A DNA stretch of 64,000 bases. It comes from Clostridiaceae bacterium. Its GTDB lineage: Bacteria; Bacillota; Clostridia; Oscillospirales; Butyricicoccaceae. The notes beneath the pieces were generated by a model. That model was not told the DNA's origin. It did not search any database and worked only from the letters and a program-made list of their open reading frames with translations. The stretch's first letter is position 1. Each line of letters begins with the position of its first letter. The stretch covers positions 1 to 64,000 of the forward strand of contig JAGZOP010000008.1 of NCBI GenBank assembly GCA_018383195.1, in the 5' to 3' direction. This document shows positions 7,014 to 20,177 of this stretch, one piece after another. The position numbers were made by a program, and so were the translations under genes.

Positions 7014-10000
7014 ATGATGGTGAAAGACGTACAGCACGGCAAAACCACACGTAAGAGCTTTGCGCGCATCGACGAGATCCTCGAGATGCCCAACCTGATC
7101 GAGGTGCAGAAAAAGTCGTATCAGTGGTTCCTGACCGACGGTCTGCGCGAGGTCTTTGAGGATGTTTCCTCGATTACCGACTATACCGGCAATCTGGAAC
7201 TGTCTTTCCTCGACTATACCCTTGAGGACGAACCGAAGTACAGCGTAGAGGAGTGCAAGGCACGTGATGCAACGTACGCCTGCCCGCTCAAGGTGCGCAT
7301 GCGTCTGCACAACAAGGAGACCGGTGAGATCAAGGAGCAGGAGATCTTCATGGGCGATTTCCCGCGTATGACTGATTCCGGCACCTTTATCATCAACGGC
7401 GCCGAGCGCGCAATCGTATCCCAGATCGTCCGTTCTCCGGGCGTATACTACGGCAAGGAATACGACAAGACCGACAAGGCAATCCTGTCGGCAACCGTCA
7501 TCCCGTACCGCGGCGCATGGCTCGAGTACGAGACTGACATGAATGACGTATTCTATGTCCGTATCGACAAAAACCGTAAGATCCCGATTACCTCGTTCAT
7601 CCGTGCAATCGGCGTCAAGACCGACGCAGAGATCCTCGAGATGTTCGGCGAGGATGAGCGTATTCTGGCAACGCTTGACCGCGACCCGTCCAAGACGGTT
7701 GAGGAAGCCCTCATTGAGATTTACAAGAAGATGCGTCCGGGCGAGCCGCCCTCTGTGGAGTCTGCGACCAACCTGATGAACGCGATGTTCTTCGACATGC
7801 GCCGCTACGACATTTCCGCTGTTGGCCGTTATAAGTACAACAAGAAGCTGAACATTGCCCGCCGTATTGCTGGCCGCAAGCTGCTTGAGACCGCTATCGA
7901 TCCGATGACCGGTGAGGTGCTGGCAGAAGAGGGCACGCTGCTCAGCCGTGAGCAGGCGCGCGAAATCGCATGCCGCGGTGTGCATGGCGTCACCATTGAG
8001 TCGAACGAAGGCAAGCCGGTCAAGGTGTTCGGCAACGGCATGGTCGATGTCGATGATTTCAAGGACTACACCGGCTTCACCGCTGAGGAACTTGGAATCA
8101 AGGAGAAGGTTCGCTTTGTCATCCTGAAGGAGATCATCGAATCCGGCGTTTCCGGCGAGGAGATGAAGCAGGCAATTCATGACCGCATGCTCGAACTGGT
8201 GCCCAAGACCATCATCGTGGACGATATGCTGGCTTCCATCTGCTACCTGCTGAACATCGGCAACGGCATCGGCACTGTGGACGACATCGACCATCTGGGC
8301 AACCGCCGTCTGCGCTGCGTAGGCGAGCTGCTGCAGAACCAGTTCCGCATCGGCTTCTCCCGTATGGAGCGCGTCATCCGCGAGCGTATGACCATTCAGG
8401 ATCTGGATATCGTTACCCCGCAGTCGCTCATCAATATCCGTCCGGTTACTGCGGCAATTAAGGAGTTCTTCGGCTCCTCTCCGCTCAGCCAGTTCATGGA
8501 TCAGAATAACCCGCTGGCAGAGCTGACCCATAAGCGCCGCCTGTCGGCACTCGGCCCCGGCGGTCTGTCCCGTGACCGTGCCTCCATGGAAGTGCGCGAC
8601 GTACACTATTCGCATTACGGCCGTATGTGCCCGATTGAGACCCCTGAAGGTCCGAACATCGGTCTGATTTCTTATCTTGCAACCTATGCCCGCATCAACG
8701 ACTTTGGCTTCATCGAAGCGCCGTACCGCGTCATCGACAAGGCGACCGGCCGCGTAACCGATGAGGTACAGTACATGACCGCGGACATTGAGGATGAATA
8801 CATTACCTGTCAGGCAACCGAGCCGCTTGATGAGAACGGCTATCTCATCAACGACCGTGTCACCTGCCGTATGCGCGACGAGTTCGTCGAGGTTGACCGC
8901 AAGGACGTTGACCTGATGGACGTTTCTCCGCGTATGATGGTTTCGGTTGCGACCGCATTCATTCCGTTCCTCGAGCATGACGACGCAAACCGTGCACTGA
9001 TGGGCGCGAACATGCAGCGTCAGGCGGTGCCGCTGCTCAAGACCGAAGCACCGATTGTTGCAACCGGTATGGAGTACAAGGCAGCCGTTGACTCGGGTAC
9101 GATTCCGCTGGCAGAGATGGACGGCGTTGTTACCCGCTCTACTGCCCGCGAAGTTTCCGTGATGTATGATAACGGTCAGGAAAAGACCTATCACCTGACC
9201 AAGTTCCTGCGTTCCAACCAGTCCACCTGTATCAATATGCGCCCGATCGTTGATCTGGGCGAGCGCGTCAAGAAGGGCGACGTTCTGGCGGACGGTCCTT
9301 CGACTGACAAGGGCGAGATCGCACTCGGCAAGAACGCGCTGATCGGCTTCATGACCTGGGAAGGCTACAACTACGAGGATGCCGTCCTGCTGAACGAGCG
9401 CCTGGTTCGTGACGATGTATACACCTCCATCCATATTGAGGAGTACGAGTCCGAATCCCGCGACACCAAGCTGGGACCGGAAGAAATCACCCGCGACGTG
9501 CCGAACGTCGGTGAGGATGCGCTGCGCGACCTCGATGAGCGCGGCATCATCCGTGTCGGTGCAGAAGTGCACGCCGGCGATATCCTGGTCGGTAAGGTTA
9601 CTCCGAAGGGCGAGACTGAGCTGACCGCAGAGGAGCGCCTGCTGCGCGCCATCTTCGGCGAGAAGGCACGTGAGGTGCGCGACACCTCCCTGCGTGCGCC
9701 GCACGGCGAATCCGGTATCGTCGTAGACGTAAAGGTATTTACCCGTGAAAACGGCGATGAGCTGTCTCCGGGCGTCAACATGGTTGTCCGCGTTTACATC
9801 GCGCAGAAGCGTAAGATTTCTGTCGGCGATAAGATGGCGGGCCGCCATGGTAACAAGGGTGTCGTTTCGCGCATCCTGCCGCAGGAGGATATGCCGTTCC
9901 TTGAAGACGGCACGCCGCTTGACATTGTCCTGAACCCCCTCGGCGTACCGTCCCGTATGAACATCGGTCAGGTGCTCGAGGTGCATCTGGGCTTTGCTGC

Positions 10001-10727
10001 AAAGAAGCTCGGCTGGAAGATCGAGACCCCGGTATTCGACGGCGCAACGCTGGACGACATCAAGGAAACCCTGGTGCAGGCGGGCGTTTCCCCGGACGGC
10101 AAGTCGGTTCTGTACGATGGCCGCACGGGCGAAAAGTTCGACAACCCGGTTACCGTTGGCTATATGTATTACCTCAAGCTCCATCATCTGGTCGATGATA
10201 AGATTCACGCACGTTCGACCGGTCCGTACTCGCTCGTTACCCAGCAGCCTTTGGGCGGCAAGGCGCAGTTCGGCGGTCAGCGCTTCGGTGAGATGGAAGT
10301 TTGGGCGCTGGAGGCATATGGCGCAGCTTACACCCTGCAGGAAATCCTGACGGTGAAGTCGGACGATATCACCGGCCGTGTTAAGACCTACGAGGCGATT
10401 GTCAAGGGTCATAACGTACCGCAGCCGGGTGTACCGGAGTCCTTCAAGGTTCTGGTCAAGGAGCTGCAGTCGCTGTGTCTCGATATTAAGGTACTCGACG
10501 AGAATATGGAAGTCATTGAGCTTTCTGAGGATGACGAGGACGAGGAGATCACCCGTCCGCTGGCAGAAGCACCGGCAGTCGGCAGCGATGAGGAGTTTGC
10601 GGCAGCAGGCTTCGGCATCAACGATGCAGAGGATGGCGATCTGGATCTCGCCGCTTTTGACAGCGTATCCGGCGAAGAAGAAGACGCAGGCGAGGACAAC
10701 TACGGCGACGGCGACTTTGACATGTAA
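7014..10727 (+). CDS. rpoB: RNA polymerase beta subunit
   Basis: This is the catalytic beta subunit of RNA polymerase, 1237 residues from ATG 7014. AAAGGAG at 6994-7000 is 13 bases upstream, so spacing is long; an upstream in-frame ATG at 6915 lies in the structured leader and is rejected. The rifampicin-binding region (roughly residues 487-520, LSQFMDQNNPLAELTHKRRL) keeps the His and Ser residues whose change usually gives resistance, so the protein should be rifampicin-sensitive. It ends in an acidic Asp/Glu tail of about 75 residues, common in Firmicutes. It is followed 23 bp later by rpoC. Codon use is strongly biased, as expected for high expression. Confidence 0.99.
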   Translation: MMVKDVQHGKTTRKSFARIDEILEMPNLIEVQKKSYQWFLTDGLREVFEDVSSITDYTGNLELSFLDYTLEDEPKYSVEECKARDATYACPLKVRMRLHNKETGEIKEQEIFMGDFPRMTDSGTFIINGAERAIVSQIVRSPGVYYGKEYDKTDKAILSATVIPYRGAWLEYETDMNDVFYVRIDKNRKIPITSFIRAIGVKTDAEILEMFGEDERILATLDRDPSKTVEEALIEIYKKMRPGEPPSVESATNLMNAMFFDMRRYDISAVGRYKYNKKLNIARRIAGRKLLETAIDPMTGEVLAEEGTLLSREQAREIACRGVHGVTIESNEGKPVKVFGNGMVDVDDFKDYTGFTAEELGIKEKVRFVILKEIIESGVSGEEMKQAIHDRMLELVPKTIIVDDMLASICYLLNIGNGIGTVDDIDHLGNRRLRCVGELLQNQFRIGFSRMERVIRERMTIQDLDIVTPQSLINIRPVTAAIKEFFGSSPLSQFMDQNNPLAELTHKRRLSALGPGGLSRDRASMEVRDVHYSHYGRMCPIETPEGPNIGLISYLATYARINDFGFIEAPYRVIDKATGRVTDEVQYMTADIEDEYITCQATEPLDENGYLINDRVTCRMRDEFVEVDRKDVDLMDVSPRMMVSVATAFIPFLEHDDANRALMGANMQRQAVPLLKTEAPIVATGMEYKAAVDSGTIPLAEMDGVVTRSTAREVSVMYDNGQEKTYHLTKFLRSNQSTCINMRPIVDLGERVKKGDVLADGPSTDKGEIALGKNALIGFMTWEGYNYEDAVLLNERLVRDDVYTSIHIEEYESESRDTKLGPEEITRDVPNVGEDALRDLDERGIIRVGAEVHAGDILVGKVTPKGETELTAEERLLRAIFGEKAREVRDTSLRAPHGESGIVVDVKVFTRENGDELSPGVNMVVRVYIAQKRKISVGDKMAGRHGNKGVVSRILPQEDMPFLEDGTPLDIVLNPLGVPSRMNIGQVLEVHLGFAAKKLGWKIETPVFDGATLDDIKETLVQAGVSPDGKSVLYDGRTGEKFDNPVTVGYMYYLKLHHLVDDKIHARSTGPYSLVTQQPLGGKAQFGGQRFGEMEVWALEAYGAAYTLQEILTVKSDDITGRVKTYEAIVKGHNVPQPGVPESFKVLVKELQSLCLDIKVLDENMEVIELSEDDEDEEITRPLAEAPAVGSDEEFAAAGFGINDAEDGDLDLAAFDSVSGEEEDAGEDNYGDGDFDM

Positions 10728-10750
10728 GGGGAAGGAGTATCGTTTCTTTT

Positions 10751-14284
<3,534 letters not shown>

Positions 14285-14361
14285 CACAAGAGGACTGCCA
14301 TCGCGGTGCGTTTGGTGGAAAATCTGAAATAAGGTATAAACCGGGAAAAAACGGATATTCT

Positions 14362-14394
14362 AAGAGGGACGTTCTGAAAAAGCGTCCCTCTTTT
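14362..14394 (+). terminator. Terminator of rpoBC
   Basis: A 10-bp stem AAGAGGGACG/CGTCCCTCTT ends in TTTT, 78 bases after the rpoC stop. Confidence 0.8.
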
Positions 14395-14483
14395 CCGCTT
14401 TAGACCACTGCATGAAAAAGTGCACAGTTTCCGGTGCCAAATGCAGAAAATTCTCGATAAAATGGAGAAACACGAAAAAAAGC

Positions 14484-14512
14484 TTGACCGATAGGGGTTC
14501 AGCCGTTATACT
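14484..14512 (+). promoter_or_regulatory. Promoter of the rplGB-rpsL-rpsG-fusA (str) operon
   Basis: TTGACC (14484-14489), a 17-base spacer and TATACT (14507-14512) are close to the sigma-A consensus. The site lies 31 bases before the rplGB start. Confidence 0.85.
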
Positions 14513-14542
14513 ATTATCGTATGCGGTATAGGAGGGAAAACC

Positions 14543-14788
14543 ATGCTTTCTCAATTAACGGCGGCGGCAAAGGTCGTTGGCGTCAAACAGTCCAGAAAGG
14601 CCATCCGCGAAGGTAAAGCCTCGCGTGTGTTCATTGCGCTGGACGCCGAGCAGCGTGTGCTGCGCCCGATTTGCGACCTGTGCCGTGATATGAATGTTCC
14701 GGTAGAAGAGGTCTCCACCATGGCCGAGCTCGGTGATGCATGCATGATCGACGTCGGCGCGGCGGTTGTAACCGTTCTCGCGGAATGA
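14543..14788 (+). CDS. rplGB: Ribosomal L7Ae-like protein (YbxF/RplGB family)
   Basis: This is an 81-residue L7Ae/L30e-fold protein that in Firmicutes binds kink-turn RNA and lies between rpoC and rpsL. The core KQSRKAIREGKASRVFIALDA matches the family's RNA-binding helix and strand. It has an AGGAGGG ribosome binding site and is the first gene of the str transcript. Its exact ribosomal role is not settled. Confidence 0.92.
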   Translation: MLSQLTAAAKVVGVKQSRKAIREGKASRVFIALDAEQRVLRPICDLCRDMNVPVEEVSTMAELGDACMIDVGAAVVTVLAE

Positions 14789-14856
14789 ATCACCCGCTGA
14801 TAACCGGAAAGACCGGTTTATCATAAATTATAATTCTGAAAGAAGGAGGAAAAAGA

Positions 14857-15276
14857 ATGCCTACTTTTAATCAGCTCGTACGTAAGGGACGTGAGGTCTC
14901 CAAGGCGAAGTCCACCGCTCCGGCTCTTCAGGTTGGCTACAACTCTCAGAAGAAGAAGCAGACCGAGCAGTCTGCACCCCAGAAGCGCGGCGTGTGCACC
15001 ACCGTCAAGACCATGACCCCGAAGAAGCCGAACTCTGCACTTCGTAAGGTTGCTCGTGTTCGTCTGACCAACGGTATGGAAGTTTCCGCTTACATCCCGG
15101 GCATCGGCCACAACCTGCAGGAGCACTCCGTAGTAATGGTTCGCGGCGGTCGTGTAAAGGACCTTCCTGGCGTACGTTACCACATCATCCGCGGCACTCT
15201 GGATACCCAGGGCGTTGCAAACCGCAAGCAGGCTCGTTCCAAGTACGGCGCGAAGCGCCCGAAGGCTGGCAAGTAA
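14857..15276 (+). CDS. rpsL: 30S ribosomal protein S12
   Basis: S12 lines the decoding centre of the 30S subunit. It has 139 residues with an ideal AGGAGG. The streptomycin loop TPKKPNSALRK is intact, including Lys at the classic resistance position, so the gene looks streptomycin-sensitive. A small hairpin (14801-14820) lies in the gap after rplGB. It is separated from rpsG by an unusually long 305-bp gap. Confidence 0.99.
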   Translation: MPTFNQLVRKGREVSKAKSTAPALQVGYNSQKKKQTEQSAPQKRGVCTTVKTMTPKKPNSALRKVARVRLTNGMEVSAYIPGIGHNLQEHSVVMVRGGRVKDLPGVRYHIIRGTLDTQGVANRKQARSKYGAKRPKAGK

Positions 15277-15581
15277 TTTGCGCATTGCGGCGTAATACTT
15301 CGTTAAGGACTCCTTTGCGTATCTCGATACGCGGCAGTCGTCCTTGCCTCGTTTTACCCCACGCTGCCTAATTCCTTGTAAGCTGCTTGGCTTGCAAAAA
15401 AGACTTTGATTTGAACTTATCACAGTTTCAGCAAAGCAACCGTTCGGCGTAATGCCGACCCACCGCTTTGTCTGAGTGTTTTACAATAGATTTTGTTAAC
15501 CCTCGGACAGGCGCCACACAGTGAGAGACACTTCACTGAGTACCTATGAAATCATCATTATTAATGAAGGAGGGAAGTAAA
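15277..15581. other. Long rpsL-rpsG intercistronic region with hairpins, no gene
   Basis: No reading frame is convincing in these 305 bases. Structures seen are a perfect GCGTAT-CTCG-ATACGC hairpin at 15317-15332, enclosed by AAGGAC/GTCCTT (15305-15310 with 15340-15345), and a CAGTGA/TCACTG stem at 15519-15538 about 45 bases before rpsG. In E. coli the rpsL-rpsG gap is where S7 binds to repress the operon; whether this region does the same is inference. Confidence 0.6.
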
Positions 15582-16052
15582 GTGCCAAGAAGAGGAAATG
15601 TTCCCAAGAGAGACGTTCTGCCCGATCCGCTGTACAATTCCAAGCTCGTCACCAAGCTGGTCAACTCGATCATGCTCGACGGCAAGAAGGGTGTCGCGCA
15701 GAAGGTCGTTTATGGTGCTTTTGACATCGTTCGAGAAAAGACCGACCGTGAACCCCTGGAGGTTTTCACTGAGGCGATGGAGAACATCATGCCGAGCCTG
15801 GAGGTTAAGGCACGTCGTGTAGGCGGCGCAACTTATCAGGTTCCGATGGAAGTTCGTCCGGAGCGCCGTCAGACTCTGGGTCTGCGCTGGATTACCAAGT
15901 ACTCTCGCGCTCGCTCTGAGAAGACCATGCGCGCACGCCTGGCTGGCGAGATTCTCGATGCAGCTAACAATCTGGGCGGCTCTGTCAAGAAGCGTGAGGA
16001 CACGCACAAGATGGCAGAGGCGAACAAGGCATTCGCTCACTACCGTTACTAA
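15582..16052 (+). CDS. rpsG: 30S ribosomal protein S7
   Basis: S7 is the primary binder that organises the 30S head. The true start is GTG 15582 with GAAGGAGGG at 15567-15575. The in-frame ATG at 15546 lies upstream of that site and would add 12 residues not seen in S7. This gives 156 residues beginning PRRGNVPKRDVLPDP, the usual length. fusA follows 31 bp later. Confidence 0.97.
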   Translation: MPRRGNVPKRDVLPDPLYNSKLVTKLVNSIMLDGKKGVAQKVVYGAFDIVREKTDREPLEVFTEAMENIMPSLEVKARRVGGATYQVPMEVRPERRQTLGLRWITKYSRARSEKTMRARLAGEILDAANNLGGSVKKREDTHKMAEANKAFAHYRY

Positions 16053-16083
16053 TTAACGGCAGCAGTTCGAAAGGAGAGCAAAC

Positions 16084-18189
16084 ATGCCTAGAGAATATTC
16101 TCTGGAAAGAACCAGAAATATCGGTATCATGGCGCACATTGATGCCGGCAAGACCACTACCACCGAGCGTATTCTTTACTACACCGGTGTAAACTACAAG
16201 GTTGGCGATACCCATGACGGTACCGCTACCATGGACTGGATGGCACAGGAGCAGGAGCGCGGTATCACCATTACCTCTGCTGCAACCACCTGCCACTGGT
16301 CTGGCTCCCGCCAGCAGTATCCGGAGCACCGCATCAACATTATCGACACCCCGGGTCACGTTGACTTCACCATCGAGGTTCAGCGTTCCCTGCGTGTTCT
16401 TGACGGTTCGGTGACCGTATTCTGCGCAAAGGGCGGCGTAGAGCCGCAGTCTGAGACCGTTTGGCATCAGGCTGACGATTACAAGGTTCCGCGTATGGCG
16501 TTCGTCAACAAGATGGACATCATGGGCGCAGACTTCTTCAACGTCGTTCAGATGATGAAGGACCGTCTGAAGTGTAATGCTGTTCCGATCCAGCTCCCGA
16601 TCGGCAAGGAAGATACCTTCAAGGGTATCATCGACCTGATGACCATGCGCGCCGAGGTTTACTACGACGACATGGGCAAGGACATCCGCGACGAGGACAT
16701 CCCGGCTGATCTGATGGATCAGGCGCAGGAGTACCACGACGCAATGGTAGAGTCCATCTGCGAACTCGACGAGGAACTCATGATGAAGTACCTCGAGGGC
16801 GAGGAGATCTCGGTGGACGAGCTCAAGGCTGCTCTGCGTAAGGGCGTCTGCAACGTAGAGATCATCCCGGTTATGTGCGGCACCGCATATCGCATGAAGG
16901 GCGTACAGATGCTTCTGGACGCTGTTGTCGACTACATGCCGGCTCCGACCGACGTACCGGCGATCAAGGGCGTGAATCCGGAGACCGAGGAAGAGGACGT
17001 TCGTCACTCGACCGACGAGGAGCCGTTCGCTGCTCTGGCGTTTAAGATCATGACCGACCCGTATGTAGGTCGTCTGACTTTCTTCCGTGTATATTCCGGC
17101 GTGCTGAACGCAGGTTCTTCCGTCCTGAACGCAACCAAGGGCAACCGTGAGCGTATGGGTCGTATCCTGCAGATGCATGCAAATGCACGTAAGGACATTG
17201 AAACCGTTTACTCGGGCGATATCGCTGCTGCGGTAGGCCTGAAGAATACTACTACCGGTGACACGCTGTGCGATGAAAAGCACCCGATCATCCTGGAGTC
17301 CATGAACTTCCCGGAGCCGGTTATCCGTGTTGCAATCGAGCCGAAGACCAAGGCGGGTCAGGAGAAGATGGGCATTGCGCTGGCAAAGCTGGCGGAAGAG
17401 GACCCGACCTTCCGTACCTGGACCGACGAGGAAACCGGTCAGACCATCATCGCCGGTATGGGCGAGCTGCATCTGGAAATCATCGTTGACCGTCTGCTGC
17501 GTGAATTCAAGGTAGAGGCAAACGTTGGCGAACCCCAGGTTGCTTACAAGGAGACCATCCGCCGCTCGGCAGACGTTGATCAGAAGTACGCACGTCAGTC
17601 TGGTGGTAAGGGTCAGTACGGTCACGTTAAGATCATTGTTGAGCCGAACGAGTCCGGTAAGGGCTACGAGTTCATCAACAAGGTTGTCGGCGGCGCAATC
17701 CCGAAGGAATACATCGAGCCTGTTAACCAGGGTATTCAGGGTGCAATGCAGGCCGGCGTACTGGCTGGTTATCCGGTTGTTGACGTAAAGGTTACCCTGT
17801 ATGATGGTTCTTACCATGAAGTCGACTCCTCGGAGATGGCATTTAAGATTGCTGGTTCTATGGCGTTCAAGGAAGCAATGCGCAAGGCTGATCCGGTTCT
17901 GATGGAGCCGATCATGCAGGTTGACGTTATGGTTCCGGAGGACTACATGGGCGACGTTATCGGCGGCCTCAACGCACGCCGTGGTCAGATCCAGGGCATG
18001 GAACCGCGCGGCGGCGTACAGGCAATCGGTGCAGCAGTTCCGCTGTCCGAGATGTTCGGTTACGCAACTGCTCTGCGTTCCTCTACTCAGGGTCGTGGCC
18101 AGTACACCATGCAGCCGAGCCACTACACCGAGGTTCCGAAGTCGGTACAGGAAAAAATTATCGACGCTCGCACCAAAAATCACGACTAA
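16084..18189 (+). CDS. fusA: Elongation factor G
   Basis: EF-G is the translocase GTPase of translation, 701 residues. The G1 motif AHIDAGKTTTTE, G3 DTPGHVDF and G4 NKMD are all intact, followed by domains II-V of normal length. AAAGGAG stands 7 bases before the ATG. It is co-transcribed with rpsL and rpsG, while tuf downstream has its own promoter in an 85-bp gap. Confidence 0.99.
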   Translation: MPREYSLERTRNIGIMAHIDAGKTTTTERILYYTGVNYKVGDTHDGTATMDWMAQEQERGITITSAATTCHWSGSRQQYPEHRINIIDTPGHVDFTIEVQRSLRVLDGSVTVFCAKGGVEPQSETVWHQADDYKVPRMAFVNKMDIMGADFFNVVQMMKDRLKCNAVPIQLPIGKEDTFKGIIDLMTMRAEVYYDDMGKDIRDEDIPADLMDQAQEYHDAMVESICELDEELMMKYLEGEEISVDELKAALRKGVCNVEIIPVMCGTAYRMKGVQMLLDAVVDYMPAPTDVPAIKGVNPETEEEDVRHSTDEEPFAALAFKIMTDPYVGRLTFFRVYSGVLNAGSSVLNATKGNRERMGRILQMHANARKDIETVYSGDIAAAVGLKNTTTGDTLCDEKHPIILESMNFPEPVIRVAIEPKTKAGQEKMGIALAKLAEEDPTFRTWTDEETGQTIIAGMGELHLEIIVDRLLREFKVEANVGEPQVAYKETIRRSADVDQKYARQSGGKGQYGHVKIIVEPNESGKGYEFINKVVGGAIPKEYIEPVNQGIQGAMQAGVLAGYPVVDVKVTLYDGSYHEVDSSEMAFKIAGSMAFKEAMRKADPVLMEPIMQVDVMVPEDYMGDVIGGLNARRGQIQGMEPRGGVQAIGAAVPLSEMFGYATALRSSTQGRGQYTMQPSHYTEVPKSVQEKIIDARTKNHD

Positions 18190-18195
18190 AAGTAG

Positions 18196-18224
18196 TTGAT
18201 TTTTTCAGTGGTTTGATTTAGAAT
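18196..18224 (+). promoter_or_regulatory. Promoter of tuf
   Basis: TTGATT (18196-18201), a 17-base spacer and TAGAAT (18219-18224) lie in the fusA-tuf gap, about 50 bases before the tuf start. Confidence 0.6.
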
Positions 18225-18274
18225 AATCTTACCAGTGACTATAATGGACTAATTCATTAAGGAGGCTATTCAAA

Positions 18275-19477
18275 ATGGCAAAGGAAAAATTTGACCGCTC
18301 CCTGCCGCACGTAAACATTGGCACCATCGGCCACGTTGACCACGGCAAGACCACTCTGACCGCTGCAATCACCAAGGTTCTGGCTCTGGCTGGCGATGCT
18401 GAGTATCAGGCATACGACGCAATCGACAAGGCACCGGAGGAGAAGGAGCGCGGCATTACCATCAACACTTCTCACGTTGAGTATCACACCGCTACCCGTC
18501 ACTACGCACACGTTGACTGCCCGGGCCATGCTGACTACGTTAAGAACATGATCACCGGTGCTGCTCAGATGGACGGCGCTATCCTGGTTGTATCCGCTGC
18601 TGACGGCCCGATGCCGCAGACCCGTGAGCACATCCTGCTGTCCCGTCAGGTAGGCGTTCCCTACATCGTTGTATTCATGAACAAGGCTGACCAGGTTGAC
18701 GACGAGGAGCTGCTCGATCTCGTAGAGATGGAGATCCGTGAGCTGCTGTCCTCCTACGATTTCCCGGGCGACGACGTTCCGGTAATCCGTGGTTCCGCTC
18801 TGAACGTTCTGACCTGTGAGTCCACCGATCCGAACGCTCCGGAGTACGCTTGCATCCGCGAGCTGATGGAAGCTGTTGACACCTACATCCCGACCCCGGA
18901 CCGTGCTGCTGACAAGCCGTTTATCATGCCGGTCGAGGACGTATTCTCCATCACTGGCCGTGGTACCGTTGCTACCGGTCGTGTAGAGCGTGGCGTTCTG
19001 AAGATGGGCGAGGAAGTTGAAATCGTAGGTCTGATGGACGCTCCCCGCAAGACCGTTGTTACCGGCATCGAGATGTTCCGCAAGCTGCTGGACTACGCTG
19101 AGGCTGGCGACAACATCGGTGCTCTGCTCCGTGGTATCCAGAAGACCGACATCGAGCGCGGTCAGGTTCTGGCTAAGCCGGGTTCCATCCATCCGCACAC
19201 CAAGTTCAAGGGTCAGGTTTACGTTCTGAAGAAGGAAGAGGGCGGCCGTCATACTCCGTTCTTCAACAACTACCGTCCCCAGTTCTACTTCCGTACCACC
19301 GACGTTACCGGTGTTATCTCCCTGCCGGAAGGCACTGAGATGTGCATGCCGGGCGATAACGTTGAGATGGACGTTGAGCTGATCACCCCGATCGCTATCG
19401 AGGAAGGTCTGCGTTTCGCTATCCGTGAGGGTGGCCGTACCGTAGGTTCCGGCGTCGTTGTTGCAATCAACGAGTAA
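18275..19477 (+). CDS. tuf: Elongation factor Tu
   Basis: EF-Tu brings aminoacyl-tRNA to the ribosome. It has 400 residues with G1 GHVDHGKT, G3 DCPGH and a full three-domain length. The G4 motif reads NKAD where most EF-Tu have NKCD; the base-contacting N, K and D are kept, so function should not change. TTAAGGAGG precedes the ATG. The gene ends at two strong hairpins. Confidence 0.99.
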   Translation: MAKEKFDRSLPHVNIGTIGHVDHGKTTLTAAITKVLALAGDAEYQAYDAIDKAPEEKERGITINTSHVEYHTATRHYAHVDCPGHADYVKNMITGAAQMDGAILVVSAADGPMPQTREHILLSRQVGVPYIVVFMNKADQVDDEELLDLVEMEIRELLSSYDFPGDDVPVIRGSALNVLTCESTDPNAPEYACIRELMEAVDTYIPTPDRAADKPFIMPVEDVFSITGRGTVATGRVERGVLKMGEEVEIVGLMDAPRKTVVTGIEMFRKLLDYAEAGDNIGALLRGIQKTDIERGQVLAKPGSIHPHTKFKGQVYVLKKEEGGRHTPFFNNYRPQFYFRTTDVTGVISLPEGTEMCMPGDNVEMDVELITPIAIEEGLRFAIREGGRTVGSGVVVAINE

Positions 19478-19510
19478 TTTTCGTCCCTGACGAATTGATA
19501 TTGCCTAAGA

Positions 19511-19545
19511 AAGCCCGTCCGGTGCAAACCGGACGGGCTTTTTCT
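19511..19545 (+). terminator. Terminator of tuf
   Basis: A strong GC stem AAGCCCGTCCGG/CCGGACGGGCTT is followed by TTT, 30 bases after the tuf stop. Confidence 0.92.
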
Positions 19546-19549
19546 GTAT

Positions 19550-19582
19550 AAAAAATCCTTCCCTTTAGGGAAGGATTTTTTT
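19550..19582. terminator. Bidirectional terminator between tuf and the VanZ-like gene
   Basis: AAATCCTTCCC-TTTA-GGGAAGGATTT has A-runs on the left and T-runs on the right, so it works on both strands. The stop codon of the minus-strand VanZ-like gene lies in its right flank. Confidence 0.85.
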
Positions 19583-20127
19583 TATAACATTGCTTTCCAC
19601 CAGTTTTGCTTGTGAAACAGCCGCCGCAGCAGCGTAAAAAGCGCGAATCCCAAAAGACCGCCGGTCAGATTCATGATAACATCGTCAATATCGGCGCTGC
19701 GTCCGATAAAATATTGGACAATTTCAATCGAAACGGTTGTACCCAAGACAGCAAGACCGGTGCGATACCAATGGCGCAATTTGAGCATTGCAAGAGGAAG
19801 CAGAAGACCGTAGGGAATAAACATTGCAATATTGAGGAAAAGCTGTTCGAGCATTTTCTCCATGCCCATCAAGTAGGTTTCATGCACCCAAGAGAAGGGA
19901 CGCAGATTGAGGAAGTAATGATCTGGCGGAAACTGAATGGGGAAGATCCACAGGATGGTTAAATAAATCAGGGAAAAGATGCAGCCGAGTAAGGCATAGC
20001 GTACTAAATGATAGAGCAGGCTGCGTTTTCCGAGCTGTTTGCGGCGCACCGCCCAAAAGGGCAGATAGAGGAGTGCACTGAGTACCGCAATGACGGGTAA
20101 GACAAAAATGACAAAGTAGATGAGCAT
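19582..20127 (-). CDS. VanZ-like membrane protein
   Basis: This is a 181-residue integral membrane protein of the VanZ family with about five hydrophobic segments. The family signature is clear in SIEIVQYFIGRSADIDDVI, followed by NLTGG. Relatives give low-level teicoplanin resistance or are of unknown role. The start is ATG 20127 with AAGGAGG 6 bases upstream; a longer frame to 20202 would read through the promoter and is rejected. It is a single-gene transcript whose promoter is overlapped by a long palindrome, so it is probably induced or repressed by a regulator encoded elsewhere. Confidence 0.85.
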   Translation of the reverse strand: MLIYFVIFVLPVIAVLSALLYLPFWAVRRKQLGKRSLLYHLVRYALLGCIFSLIYLTILWIFPIQFPPDHYFLNLRPFSWVHETYLMGMEKMLEQLFLNIAMFIPYGLLLPLAMLKLRHWYRTGLAVLGTTVSIEIVQYFIGRSADIDDVIMNLTGGLLGFALFTLLRRLFHKQNWWKAML

Positions 20128-20142
20128 GGGAACCTCCTTGTG

Positions 20143-20177
20143 TACTATCTGTATTATTAGTCCTAGTACAGATAGTA
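20143..20177. promoter_or_regulatory. Perfect inverted repeat (candidate operator) at the VanZ-like promoter
   Basis: TACTATCTGTA (20143-20153) and its exact complement TACAGATAGTA (20167-20177) are separated by 13 bases. The right arm overlaps the -10 box and the left arm ends just before the ribosome binding site, so the site straddles the transcription start. The shape resembles operators of GntR/YtrA-type repressors as I remember them; no such gene is adjacent. Confidence 0.7.

Noticed and set aside
6861..10412. 1183-codon open frame antisense to rpoB
   Set aside because: It mirrors rpoB, which avoids TTA, CTA and TCA codons, so the antisense strand has few stops. It has no family features and no ribosome binding site of note.
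15985..18183. 732-codon open frame antisense to fusA
   Set aside because: Shadow of a highly expressed, codon-biased gene.
18266..19252. 328-codon open frame antisense to tuf
   Set aside because: Shadow of tuf for the same reason.
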